Source: Rosa chinensis
Taxonomy: Eukaryota; Streptophyta; Magnoliopsida; Rosales; Rosaceae
Assembly (NCBI RefSeq): GCF_002994745.2
Contig: NC_037094.1
Span: 46,017,139 to 46,081,138 of the forward strand
Direction of reading: 5' to 3'
Length of the DNA stretch: 64,000 nucleotides
The notes under the pieces are model-generated. The model saw only the letters and a program-made list of their open reading frames with translations. It searched no databases and was not told the origin of the DNA. Made by a program: the position numbers and the translations under genes. Positions 33,425 through 45,279 of the stretch are shown in pieces. Numbering within the stretch: the stretch's first letter is position 1; every line of letters begins with the position of its first letter.

Positions 33425-36040
33425 TGTGATGCCCCGAAATTTCGTATTTATTTTCTGAGGATTTTTCGGAACTTAATTTAGTGATTATCGGAAGATTTTG
33501 TGGCTCGTGTATGGAGCGGAAGTGTTTCGGGCGAATAATTATTCAAGAAGCGTCATTTTAGGAGGGCGCAAGGGTTGACTTTTTATTTGTAGGGTATCTC
33601 AGAAAAATTCCTTCACGAAAGTCGTAGAGGGTGTTGATACGAGTTCGTGGACATGTGGAACGCGGAAATCGGAGTTCGTATGAGAAAGTTATGAGTGATT
33701 GAAAATTGGGGAAATTTCTATAAACATGAGAAAATTCCGGATTTTTCATTAAATCCCAAAAGTTCCCTTTTTCTCATTTTCCTCCCTAGGTTTCTCTTCG
33801 TTCTCTCTCCTCAGACTCGAAGGGTTGCGCTCGACCCGACCTGGCTGGAAACCAGTCTTTCCGGCGGCTAACGACCGAGGACCCGGTCCTGACAGACGCG
33901 CCTTCTCTTCCGTCATCGACCCCCGGTGTCCGTTTCACTCGCCACCGTCCCCAGACGAAGATCGAAGCCCCTAGACACGAGATCGGGACCCAATCCATTT
34001 TGCGTGCTCCGGCTACTTACCCGCGTATTTCTTCAAGGTTCTGGGTTCGTCTCCTCTTCCTGATCATCCCCATATTGGCCTTGAATCACGATTTGGTGTG
34101 TGGAGCGAAAGATCAAGCGCTGAAAATCGGCGGATGTGGTTGAATCTGGAAACGTGATCAAACGCTCGAGATTAATCCAACTTCCAAGCTTCATCTAGGA
34201 CGATCTAGATCGAATCTCATTTAGCTCCAGGTATGAAGGTTGCTCATCTCTTCAATATGAACAAGTTTATAGTTGACGACTTTTGCATTGGAGGTGGTTG
34301 ACCCGGCGTTGACCGCCACCATTGACCACACGCTGACCCGCTGCTTGTGGTGGCGCGTGGCGGAGCGTCCAGCATCCTTTTTGTGTTCTGTTTTCAGTTT
34401 ATTCATCTATGCATCGATGCGGTCGTTTTGATATATTATAAGGTCAGTTTGGAGAAAGTTGATGCATGCTAGGTTTCGGTTTTATGAGTTATCTTCGGTT
34501 TGCAATCCGCGAGGATCCCAATGTTGGATCTTTGTATAATTTTGATAGGATGATCCCAAGGGCGATCCGTGAGAATCCGACCGTTGGATCATTGTTTAAG
34601 TGTGTTATGAATCAATTGTTAAGTTAGGATCGTATTTGTTTAGGTGATTGATGATTTTGTTTGGGCGGACGGTTGTGATTGTGATTTTGAGCTGTATAGG
34701 AGACGCAGCTGGATTAGAGGTGAGTAAATCTCACGTGGTTCATTTACAAACGGATTTAATGATTACTCGGAATTACTTGTTTAATTGTTAAATCATTTTC
34801 AAAACAAATTATTTGTTTTAAAATATATGAACTTGATCGACAATGGTTCATGGGTAAGTTAAAACAATGTTTTGATATAAAATGATTTTCAAGAAGTATA
34901 ATTTATAAAACTATAGTTGGTATTAGTGGTTATTCCTGTGTGAATGACTACGTATATATATATTTACGTGAAATATATATATTGGATGGTGTGACATTGG
35001 TGAAGTAATGATTGAGAGTTGATTGAATTGCTATGTCGAACATTTCTCTTACGAGCATACAATTATCATGGTGTGTTGATTATTGTGTAAAAGTGTGTTT
35101 TGCTTGAGGAAGGTATTTGAGTCATGTGGGATTTGTTTTAAATGTTTTCTGATCTTCGGATCTGGTGTCACAGTGGTGACAGTTTTCTGATCTTCGGATC
35201 TGGTGTTTATTGGAAGTTGATGAGTGATCATCTACTTTAGTCGAAGTTGATGGGTGATCATCTACTATCGACTTTAGTTTGGAGTTGATGGGTGATGATT
35301 GACTTTAGTGTGAGTTGTTTGACTTCTTCATTGATTTTCTTTTTCCTTCTAATTGTTGAATTTTAGGTAATCTCCTGAACTAAGCTATATGCAGGGATTA
35401 CTATAATTTCTATTGATTGATTTTAATGTAGTCTCCTGAATTAAATTTTATGCAGGGATTACTATGATTTCTATTTTTGAATTGTGTGCTTTTTGGGTGA
35501 TCTCCTGAACTAATTCTCTATGCAGGGATTACTAATTTTTACCAAGTGTGATTGTATGTTAGGTTGTGTTTTGTGGAGTTAAATGTTGTTGCTTTAATTT
35601 ATCTCACGAGTTGAGAAATTAAAAGCATGAGTGACGTGAGTCATTTTAATTGAGTTTACTCATACGAGCCTAAAAAGCTTACCGGGTTTGTTGTTGGCAA
35701 TCCTGGTGCACTATTCTATGGTGTAGCGGTTATTCCTGCAGGTAAGGACCACCAGGGCTGAGTACGAGGGTGTGGAGTGCAGCAGTGTTAGGTTCATAAC
35801 CTATTTTGTTAGCGTACTGCTGTTTTTGGTATGCTCCCTGTGAGCGTGTACATTTGTATATTAGTTCTCTCGAGTTTTGTATACACTTGTTGATGTGATA
35901 TTCGACTTAAGTGATCGGGTCTTTACTGATGATTGTTGTTGCTCAAGTTTATTTGAAAAACTTTCCAAGTATTTTGGGCATTTAGTTAACTTTTCTCGTT
36001 TCGAATTTGAATTTCTTTATTCAAAATTTAGGACGTGACA
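33425..36040 (+). mobile_element. Solo LTR of the same gypsy family, + orientation, TSD ACCCA
   Basis: It begins TGTGATGCCCCGAAATTTCG and ends AAATTTAGGACGTGACA, which is the reverse complement of the termini seen at 6.7-18.6 kb. It is flanked by perfect ACCCA at 33,420-33,424 and 36,041-36,045. Length is 2,616 bp, with no internal domain. Three diverged copies of ATCTCCTGAACTAA...TATGCAGGGATTACT lie at about 35,370-35,530, a small internal repeat. Confidence 0.92.
35160..35290. repeat. Short direct repeats inside the solo LTR
   Basis: TTTCTGATCTTCGGATCTGG is present twice (about 35,144 and 35,183), and GAAGTTGATG(A/G)GTGATCATC twice around 35,213-35,262. They are LTR-internal and unrelated in sequence to the 51-bp array of the sister LTR, but they occupy a comparable position. 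Confidence 0.8.
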
Positions 36041-36045
36041 ACCCA

Positions 36046-36944
36046 CTTGAGTGGGTGGAAGAAGCTCTACTGATATGATAAAAATTTTCTGATTGCTTGA
36101 TATCCGGACTTTCAAACACAACTTCTCATCACAGAGGAGATAATTAATCTTATCCATGTATCCATCATGTCCAGCCAAACAAACGGCCCCAACTTGTGTT
36201 AATGATAATATATTAATATCTGGCAGTGGGGCAGATGGAGTACGTTGATCGACTAAACAAATCACAGATAATTGTTACTTCCTATAAAAAACGGTGCTTT
36301 ATACAATTGACTGGAACCAATATAAATTAAGGAGCTTATTGGTCATTATTTGTCTGGAATACAGATGCTAATCGATCATCTCCAAAGTTTCATTTCCTAA
36401 ACTGTTCCTGTGATTGATCTTCCTGGATTCGTGTACCACACAGCCCATTTACATGGTATGCAGATCGGCATGTTAGAGTTTTCCGATCTTTTTCGCTTGT
36501 TCTTGAGACTCTGATTTTCTTCCTTGATTGCAACAGAGCAAGAAACATACGGTCAGTTTATCGGGGCTGTATTCTTTTCTCTGAATCAAGCCTTCCCTTG
36601 CTCAAAAGGCTTATCAAGATCTGTCTAACAGTCCAAGTCTGGGGCACAAAACTTGCAAGAGTTTTAACAGTGGAATCTAATGAAGCTCAATTCCTTCGAG
36701 GTTAGTAACACTATCTAATTTTCTTGAATTTTACCAGTATTTCATGTTGTACAAAACCACACAAAATTACAAAGAACAGAAGAATAGAGAATCCATGCGG
36801 TGTTAATTTCACACTAACCAAATATAAGCAAGAACGATTAACTAAAGGACGCACAGGGTTGTCAACGCAATTTAGTAATCCTACATCCGCTAAGCAAGAG
36901 GAAGTAAGAAATCCACTATCAAAACCCTAGGAGGCTTCAGTCAA
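36046..36944. other. No gene seen; start belongs to dispersed repeat
   Basis: The first about 120 bp is homologous (inverted) to 28,050-28,140. The rest is AT-rich with no domain. A + strand frame at 36,724-36,930 has no motif. Confidence 0.4.
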
Positions 36945-37470
36945 GAGCATATTACCTGTCCGACGGCACGCCCTCGTGGCGGAGTCGTCGGACGGGCCGG
37001 AATGGATCGAGTATTCGGTGATAGATGAATGTCCGGTCAGTGTGGAGGCGGCGTCGTTGCTTTGCTGTCCGGTTCGCGCGGAGGTCCGGTGGGTTTGATG
37101 GCTGGCGAGCGGGGCTAGTGTCGATCTCCCTAAGGGCGGGGTGCCGGCGGAGGTGTGGTCGCCTGGTGGTGGCGAGACGGTGGAGGTGAGGACGGGATCT
37201 AAATGGCTACGATCGGATCGGACTCCGATCCGGCTTGGGTTTTCTGGAGCGGTCCGGTGGAGGGGGATGGTTTGTAGAAGCGGTGACGCTTGCTGGCGTG
37301 CTGGGGAGATCGGTGGGATGGGGAGACGGCCGGCGTTTGCTCTGAGCGACGGGTATGCTGCTGATGGCGGGAACTCTGTGCGAGCCAGTGACATTGGGAC
37401 GGAGGTGGTCTTCGTTCTGTACAGGGGCTGGAAGGTTTTTGGGCCTGGGCCTGGGCTCAGGTCCCAAACT
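36945..37470. other. GC-rich block with opposing open frames
   Basis: The base composition changes abruptly to CG-rich. Both strands are open (155 codons on minus, Pro/Ser/Arg/Thr-rich; 128 codons on plus), as happens by chance in GC-rich DNA. The + side ends in TTTTTGGGCCTGGGCCTGGG and a T-rich tail, like some LINE 3' regions. I do not call a gene. Confidence 0.4.
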
Positions 37471-38425
37471 GTTTTTATATCACCTTTTGTTTTATGTGTT
37501 ATTGCTTTTTATCTATATCTTTATTAATTAAGCCAATTCTGTAGAGAATGGTTAAATTTTTGAAGTACCTGAAATGCCTATACTTTATTAAAGCTCCATA
37601 AATCTATAAATACTGTATGAAGGATATGATGGTAATCTTGACAATAAAATAAAGGGGTAAGGATTCTGCTGCGGCAGAGAAGAGAAGGGAAAAAAAAAAT
37701 TCCCAACAAATTCTGCGGCAAAAGAGAGGGGGAGAGAGAGAGAGAACAAAGACGCAGTCGCGCACGATCTCCAGACTAGAGAAGAACTGCCGGGCCACGA
37801 TCTCAACACAGATCGATGCACAAGACGACGTGGGAGAAAATCGGTGTACAAATGGATGCATCAGGACTCATCCCTCTTCCAACTTACAGTTCATACGAAA
37901 ATAAGATACACAGAAAGAAAGAAGAGCAGAGCACAATCAAACCCAGGAGGAGGAGAAAGAGAAAGAAACAAATCGGGTGACGGTTTGCAGACTTGCTAAT
38001 TGCCATTGGGTCATTTCAGATTTTGGGTTTTGTTTTGCTCAAGTAGAAGACGAATCCACTATTGCAGACTTGATAATTCCCATTGGGTAATTTTCAAATT
38101 ACGTTTTTCAGATTCAATTTGTTATCTTCTCGGGTTTTCTATAATCCAATCACGGGTTTGATTTATAATATCAAAGTATGTTCTGCCATCAAGGATCAAA
38201 CCCACCCAGGAGGATAGGTTTGGTCCTGCCGAATTGTCCTTATTTGTGATGTTATGTTTTTTGAAAGTTTGTAGATTCACTTGAGGTTGGCATTGGGTAA
38301 ATTTTGAAGTTTGGTTTTCATTAGAGACTTCCAGTCGAATGATCATTCTGTTTATGTTTCGCTTTTTTTTCCTTTTGGAATTTCCTAACTGATTTTTTTA
38401 ATGTGGTTTTCTTTGAATCTTGCAG

Positions 38426-39889
38426 ATATCAAAGAAGTTATGGTTCCAGGTAATCTAATCCCTCTGTTCTTCTCGATTGAACTCATTTGGTTTCCCAATT
38501 GCATAGTTCTTTTTATTTTTAATTTAATTCTCTTTTTTCATGTCGAGGGGATAATGTATGCATAATCTTTTTGTTCATTAGATTGTTTTTTGCAGAAAGA
38601 ATTTTTATTCTTCTTCTTTGTTTACTTTGATTGGGGTTAGTAATTGATGATACTATGACTGTGTGCGATGATTTTAGCATTTTTTTCTGGGTCTTCTTTT
38701 TATTTGTTCCTGAACAGGGTAGTCGTCTAAAATCCTATCCAGGAAGAAAACAAGGAAAGGGCAGTGGCTATCTAAAGTTGGGATTCCATGGTGTATCTGC
38801 TAAGAGCTTCCAGCAAAATTGGTTAGGTTCTTCATTTTTTGTGTTAGATATGAATTAGGACTGCAACTAATAATTGTGTTTGAATATATTATTCGTAGAT
38901 ATCGATGTTGGTCTTCCTTTCAATTTGTTTACTGTTTTGGTAGTGATTCTGATGTTCCTTTGGCTTTCCCATTCATATTTTTACGTTTACACATTCATGT
39001 CATATTGATGTTGCTGATTTTTCCTCTTGGTTAGAGATAGATCTCACTAAAGTTCTTGATTGGCCCTTTTTTCATTTTGATTTGTTTCTACCTCCTCATG
39101 GTCTGGTAACAATTCTCTCCCTGGATTTATGTTTTACAGATTATTAGATTGAGGTTTGTTATTTTCCTTCCCTCTGTTCTTCCATTTAGATTGTGATCTT
39201 ATCTCCATCTAAGCATTTTGAGATTTATTATTTTGGGTGTTCTTATTACTGTTATATGAATTGAGGTTCTGATAACTTTTATTTAGTGCAGCTTTGAGGT
39301 TTTCTTTGTTTGCTCTCTTTAAGGTCATAAAAGCCTCTATTTTTTTTCCTTTGTATTTGTTTACAGATACTTAGACATAAGGTCTACAGAGAGACTATGA
39401 GGTCTGCAAATTCTTTTTTACTCATTTTGATATGCAAGTTACAATCTATGCTTCTTGAGTTACTACTTACTATATACATTAATTTGAATCCTTATTTTCT
39501 ATTGCCAAAAGACTTTAAAAAAAAAAAATAGGGATTGTTTGTGATTGTGCCATCTGTTTTGTTAGAGATATCTCCCATGTTGTTAGAGATATCTCTTTTG
39601 TCTTCGGTTCTGTTTGTTTCTTTATTTTCATATGTTTGATCCTTTAATTTGTTTTCATTAATTTTGTTTCCTATACAGGTTAAGGAAAATAATCTCAGTG
39701 GTCAAGGAAAACAATCACATTATTTGGGTTCGCATTATCAAGATGTGATGTTATGTTTTTTGAAAGTTTAGAGGAACCTCACAGATCAGCATTAGCAAGT
39801 TTTTTGTACTTGGTTGATGCAACGTGTGAGATCTTGCTTATGCTTCTCTCCAGTTGATGGTGTCTCATAAAACGAAAGTTAATGACAAG
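38426..39889 (+). other. Putative 5' leader exons of the Helitron transcript
   Basis: Between T-rich introns there are segments with good splice borders: 38,426-38,449 (TTGCAG / GTAATC), 38,718-38,821 (GAACAG / GTTAGG) and 39,679-39,889 (ATACAG / GTAATT). None has a long shared reading frame, so they would be non-coding leader exons upstream of the coding exon at 40.6 kb. Acceptors and donors are by eye. Transcript data would decide. Confidence 0.35.
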
Positions 39890-40344
39890 GTAATTCTATA
39901 ATCACTCCAATATTAATATGCTGATCTATGTGCGAATTATTTTTAGCTATAATGATGTTTGAAGTTTTGTATCATTCCATAATTTATTTATTTTTTAATC
40001 TTTTTCAATCTTTTCCCAAAGGAAATTACCTGCTTGGAATTTAGGTTTTCCTTTAATCTGCCCCCTAATTGCATTTTTACTTCTCTTGCTTTAGGCTGTC
40101 TAAGTGAAACTCATTGATGACCTTTATTTCTCTTTAACGCGTACATTGCTCGGAAATATAGTTATAAGACAATTAGAAAGTAACAAATATGCTGAAAGTA
40201 ACCTCTTTGTATCCTCAAGACATACCTGGCAAAACTTTTCAGTGAAAATTTCAAGTCAAGTACGTTTGAATTGGTGTGTGCATCAATTGTTTTTTTTTCC
40301 TCTGTTTTTGAGTGGGATTTTTTGGTTGTGATTTGAAGACTTTT

Positions 40345-40366
40345 TTCTTCTTCTTCTTCTTCTTCT
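40345..40366. repeat. (CTT)n microsatellite
   Basis: A CTT run lies in an intron of the Helitron gene. Confidence 0.9.
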
Positions 40367-40593
40367 GAGAATTGCTGAGAAATGTTAATACTTTGGTCAC
40401 CTAGCATGATGCCTGATACATTTTGACATTTTAGTTCTTTCACAGGTTTACTTGCTTTGAAGTTCTTACATTTTGTTGAATCTGCTTCTAATTCATGTGC
40501 CTGAGAATTGGCTTAATTAATAAAGATTATAGTGTACGTCTTTTCATGCAGTAAACACCAAAAGACTGGGCAACTCGACAGTTAAATCAGGTC

Positions 40594-43480
40594 ATGTTGG
40601 GTTCACATACCACTATGTCTAACTCAGGTTCACATACTAGACCGAGTCAGGTTCACAGAGACGAATCAGGGGCAACCCAGACTGTGGATGCTTCAAGTAC
40701 GTACTGGCCTAAATGGCTAATACTGAAACTACCATAAAATTACTAGAGGAGTTGTAGCTATGTTTTGATGCGGTGTTACCGTAACACACCGTTACCACTC
40801 GATCATTTAATTGTTTAAAAGCAAGTAAGGTGTTGATGACAATAAACCAGTAGATTGTCTTTGGTCGTGGTAAAAGTAACCATATATCTAAATATGTTGT
40901 TCAGAATGATTTATCATTTCATTCGCCGTAAGTAAGCATGAGTTTGAAAAAGACATTTTCATTGCAACCTGTGATGATATGATTAATTTCATCAGTAATG
41001 CAATTCTTTATAAATCAGTGAATCATATCTTTTGTCTATGAGTTGTAAATAGAGATGGCTAGAAAAAAAATAAAATTAAGGATAGTAGTTTACATGGATA
41101 GTACACGGATACCAAACTATATAGCAGTTTTCTCCACCAGACCCAACAATGGGTTAAACTTAGTAGGGAGAATGAAATTGAATGTGTTTTCTGAAATTAG
41201 CAATTACAAACTTTTCTATAGGGAGACTGAAATTGAATGTGTTTTCTGAAATTAGCAATTAGAAACTTTTCTATTTTCAAACTAAAATCGAAAAAAAAAA
41301 AAAAGATAAACTTTTCTGAAATTAATAATTTACTATCAGCCCTTTTTGCTCAAGATCTTTTTGTTATCTTCCACTGAAAAGTATAGAAAGAGAGATGAAC
41401 GGAGCAACAGCTTTGGAAAAATATTAATATTTTATTATATTTTTATAGGAACAGGCACGACACAAATGGATCATAGAGAGCGTGCGCGTGCTAGCCATCA
41501 GGAATGGAGACAATCGATGAGTTCTACACAACATGAAGCCTATTTGGCACGGCGGCGAGCTCATGCTAGGGGAAAGCGACTAGCCGTGGAAAATGTAAGT
41601 GACCATGGACAAGAGGCGGGCCCAAGTAATAGGAATAGGCTAGCTCCAGGTACTTTTGTATTTCTTAACTATGCCACTGTTAAGAGTTTTTATTTTTATT
41701 TTTTTCCTCTTAATACTTGCAAGTTACATCGCTAGAGTTTACCGTTACACGATGTATGGATATGTGTACTAATAACACGAAACAAAAATTCTAAACTTAA
41801 TAGTTGGAATTAAAATAATTGACAATTGCTTATTATTATGTTAATAGTACACTCCGACAACGAGAGCATAAGTTCAAGAGTTTCATCCTATTCCCAAAAC
41901 CATGACCAAGATGCTGCAAGGGTGCGCTTGACCCACATAAGACAATTAGCCCGTTCGACTACGTCTCGACCGAGCAATGTGGTTATTCAGAATTCTGTGC
42001 CTTACGGTAAGCTTACCAAATATTTATATCCAACCTATTCACATAAGTGAATTTTTATTAGGTGTTTTTGCTAAAATTGTATATTTTCACTTATAAATAG
42101 AGATGCCTAATGTCACAATGAATAATCACGATGAGGACCACAATAACAACGAGCATATGGTGAATAATCATGAGGATCAGAACAACAACACTGAGCTAGA
42201 GAATAACCCACAGGATCAGCGCAGCAGCAGTGTTGACCCAGTGCGGCGTACAAGGAGAGCAGTAGTAAATTCAAACTGCGCTAGAGATTTTAATGAGGGA
42301 TGGGGTGTCCCATTTTGTCGATTGCCTGCACTAAGAACATGTCCATACTGCAATGCACGGTTATTTCATCGAGAGACCTTCAATTTGTGTTGTTCGAAAG
42401 GAAATATTGTTCTGCCTCTAATACCCTCTCCGCCAGAGATGATCCAGCTCTTTTCTGACCAAACAGATGTGGGTAGAAAATTCAGACAAAATATCCGAGC
42501 CTATAATAATGTGTTTGCGTTCACTTCAATGGGTGTGCATGTTGATGAATCCATTAATCTTCGAGGTCGTGGAATTTATACTTTTCGTGCACAAGGTTCT
42601 ATATATCATAAGATTGGTGGGCTTTTACCAAGTGAAGGGGCGAGACCACGATATCTACAAGCTTACATATATGACACCAAGCATGAACTTGACAATCGAT
42701 TGTCTGAAAGTGTAGTTTTAGACAGGGCACTGGTTGAAAAGATACAACAGATATTGAATCACTATAATCCATTTGTCCATCAATTTCGAAGCCTCGGACA
42801 GCGCCAAGACTTGCCCAATTACAGGCTCATCATAAGAGAGCAGCCTTCTAATCAACGTCAGTATTGTTTACCATCTGCATCACAAGTTGCTGCTATTATA
42901 GTAGGAGGGGGCGACATCAATCCGAATGGAAGAGATTTAATTGTCCAAACAATTAGTGGAAGACTCTGGAATGTTAAAGACTCGGTCGGATATTACGACC
43001 CCATGCAGTATCCTTTGTTATTACCTTATGGAACATATGGGTGGGATATTAATAGTCATGATGAGAATGGAAGACCTATGTCATGTTGCGACTATTATGC
43101 ATATATGTTACAGGTTAGTACATTTTTTTTTTCCACTTTAGTTCCTATTGCATTAAATGAAAAAAAAATCATACTTAAACACCTGCTAAATAAATAAAAA
43201 ATTGATTGTGCAGATGCGCCTAGGTGATGAAAATCCTCTACTTCGAGGCGGACGGCTCTTACAACAGTATGTTGTAGATAATTACGTGAAAATTGAATCC
43301 CAAAAACTCAGATGGTGCACGAAAACAATCAATAAAAATGAACGAAAACAATCAATAAAAATGAACACTTCTTATCTCAGTAAACTTATTTTCAAAGAGT
43401 GGAACAAAAAGAAGCATACAGAGTATGTTCTCTTAAGCTTTGTTTCTTTTCCATTAAATATATTTTTATTTTTGTGGTAG
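40594..43480 (+). CDS. Truncated Helitron replicase/helicase-like protein (Helitron_like_N), 5 exons
   Basis: Proposed exons are 40,594-40,696, 41,449-41,649, 41,848-42,006, 42,101-43,113 and 43,214-43,480. All have GT-AG borders and compatible phases, giving an uninterrupted product of about 580 residues. Exon 4 has an Asn/Asp/His-rich N-part (NNHDEDHNNNEHM), a zinc-like CPYCNARLFHRE...CC motif and the region FTSMGVHVDESIN..GRGIYTF typical of plant Helitron proteins. Exon 5 continues CDYYAYMLQ into MRLGDENPLLRGGRLLQQYV, the Helitron_like_N domain. After QKLRW similarity stops at a tandemly duplicated 23-bp AT-rich word and an unrelated Lys-rich tail ends at 43,480. The HUH Rep nuclease and the helicase are absent, so it cannot drive rolling-circle transposition alone. 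An alternative start is ATG 40,615. Confidence 0.75.
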
Positions 43481-43688
43481 TTAATCAATTCCAATACTCT
43501 TAATCTATGTATATGTTTTTGTACAGAGTTTTATATTTTTTACTAATGGATATGCCCTCAGTTAATCAATATTCCTTAAAGAATTAGTTAATATGCAACA
43601 CAGAAATTATGTTGCACTCATGAGTAACATTTCAAATATGCTTACCAAGAGAGGAAGGACAATACGCACGCGCGAGCGCGGCCCTTCC

Positions 43689-43718
43689 GCACGCGCATCG
43701 CGCGTGCAGGAAGGCTAG
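43689..43718 (+). other. Helitron 3' terminal hairpin and CTAG
   Basis: This is a near-perfect GC-rich palindrome (arms GCACGCGC / GCGCGTGC) followed by AGGAAGG and CTAG. The hairpin, a short spacer and CTRR are the replication-termination signal of Helitrons. A second CCTTCC/GGAAGG pair brackets the hairpin. Confidence 0.85.
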
Positions 43719-44084
43719 TTATATAGATAAGAGAAAATATTTTGTTAGTCAAAATAAATTTTTTTGACAGATTTCACCTTGAAAAATGAAAAAACTTGGG
43801 TTAATTACATATAAGTGCATCTTTGAATGTTTTTTTTAGCCATAAGGCCACCAACTAGTTTTTTTCCCTCATAAAGTCACTAGATTAAAAAAGATGTTAT
43901 ATTTTAGATATTAAAAACCAACATATTTACATAAATGCCACTAGAGTACAAAATCAACAATCATTCTCTCTCTCCTCTCCAGCGGGGTCTCCGGTCAACC
44001 TCCGGCGAACTCTGGCCAACTTCCGGCGGGTCTTTGACAGACATTCGGCGAACTCCGGCGACCATTAAACCTATTGTCACTAAC

Positions 44085-44720
44085 ACCAAAAGCTACTGTG
44101 GCTAGCAACATAAACTACTCTGATGAGATTTCCGACAACCACCGGCGATATAACAAAAGCTACTATCACCAACAACAAAAGCTACCCCATACCAAAAAAC
44201 CTATGCTCCCCAAAACGAAGAGCTACTATCCCCACCAACAAAAGATACTGTCACCAATATCAAAAGCTAACTCTCACCAGCAACAAATACTGCTCTCACC
44301 AACAGCAGAAAACTACTCTCACCAACAGCAAAAGCTGCTTTCACTAATACCAAAAGCTAATTTCACCTATAACAAAAGTTACTGTTACCAACGCCAACGA
44401 GCTACTCTCACTAACATTAGAGAGCTACTTTTGTATCAAAAACTACTCTCACCATCAACAAAAGCTATTCTCACCAACGCAAAAAAAATTACTATTACCA
44501 CCGCAAAAAACGACTTTCACCATCGATAAAAGTTACTCTCACCAACATAAAAAACTACTATCACTACCACAAAAAGTTACAATCATCACCACCTAAAGTT
44601 ACTCTCACCAACAACAAAATATACTCTCATCAACATCAAAAACTCTTCTCAACAACAACAGAACACTACTTTCACCAAAACTGATAGCTACTCTCACCAG
44701 CATTGAAAAAACCGCTTTAC
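44085..44720. repeat. Degenerate AAAGCTACTCTCACCAACA repeat
   Basis: The word (A)AAGCTACT(C)TCACCAAC(A)ACAA recurs more than 15 times with spacing near 24-30 bp and many substitutions. It gives a spurious 151-codon Tyr/Gln/Lys-rich + strand frame. Confidence 0.85.
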
Positions 44721-45060
44721 AACCACAAAAATGATGCAAGTGCAAGACAAATATTGCCAGAATTCAACCACAAAAACAAAACCACAAACCAGAATAAAAC
44801 ACCATCAGAAACATAGATACCATAACATCAAAATTGAACAATGAGGCATAAAGATCCAATTTCATTACCATAACAAAAATACCATCAATCGAGTGTAGAA
44901 TTTGTTCAAATAATAGTCTCTAACTGTAATTCAATTTCAACAAAAATACCAGAAGGATTGAGGTTGAGACTTGGTCATAGATCTCGATTTGATTCATCAA
45001 ATCCAAGTAAACTAACTAAACCAAATACAATGACAATAACGAATGGAATTGAAAGGCTTA

Positions 45061-45276
45061 TCACATTTCTTGGCCGGCGGTGTCCCAAATCTGGGCCTTG
45101 ACGATCTAATCATCGACGTGGATGCTTCGGGTGGCGAACTCGACGCTGATGGTAGACTTAGACTCGAGGTTGAACTCATTGTACATGAACCTGGACAACA
45201 AGTCCGATTTGCCGATGCTGGAATCGCTGATCAAGACGACCTTGAAGTGGTAGTCGTCGTCCGACCTATAGGCCAT
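45061..45276 (-). pseudogene. Captured Rab GTPase (RABA/Rab11-type) N-terminal fragment
   Basis: Rab GTPases are membrane-trafficking switches of about 215 residues. On minus, ATG 45,276 reads [20 protein letters not shown], then [26 protein letters not shown] and [10 protein letters not shown] stop follows, then IVKAQIWDTAGQE. The switch I/II parts (STI.VEFATR; WDTAGQE) identify the RABA class. The P-loop first glycine is replaced by Ser (SDSSIGKS in place of GXXXXGK). One stop lies inside, and sequence ends right after TAGQE, probably at the parent gene's exon end. It sits inside MULE-type inverted repeats, so capture is the simplest origin. It cannot be a functional GTPase. Confidence 0.85.
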
Positions 45277-45279
45277 GTC

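Larger units (their letters stand above)
37578..43718 (+). mobile_element. Helitron with truncated RepHel gene
   Basis: The 3' end is diagnostic. A GC-rich hairpin GCACGCGCATCGCGCGTGC (43,689-43,707) is followed 7 bp later by CTAG (43,715-43,718), and the next host base is T. The 5' end is proposed near 37,578, where CTATACTTTATTAAAGC resembles the TCTATACT... starts of plant Helitrons, though the expected TC is not exact. Inside is a spliced gene with the Helitron_like_N region (separate entry). Length would be about 6.1 kb. Autonomous plant Helitrons are longer because they carry Rep and PIF1-type helicase, which are deleted here. Confidence 0.75.

Noticed and set aside
36927..37527. 155- and 128-codon opposing frames as genes
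   Set aside because: GC-rich DNA stays open by chance. Low-complexity Pro/Ser/Arg composition and no motif.
43689..43718. Rho-independent-type terminator
   Set aside because: The genome is eukaryotic, and the hairpin plus CTAG fits a Helitron 3' end next to a RepHel-type gene.
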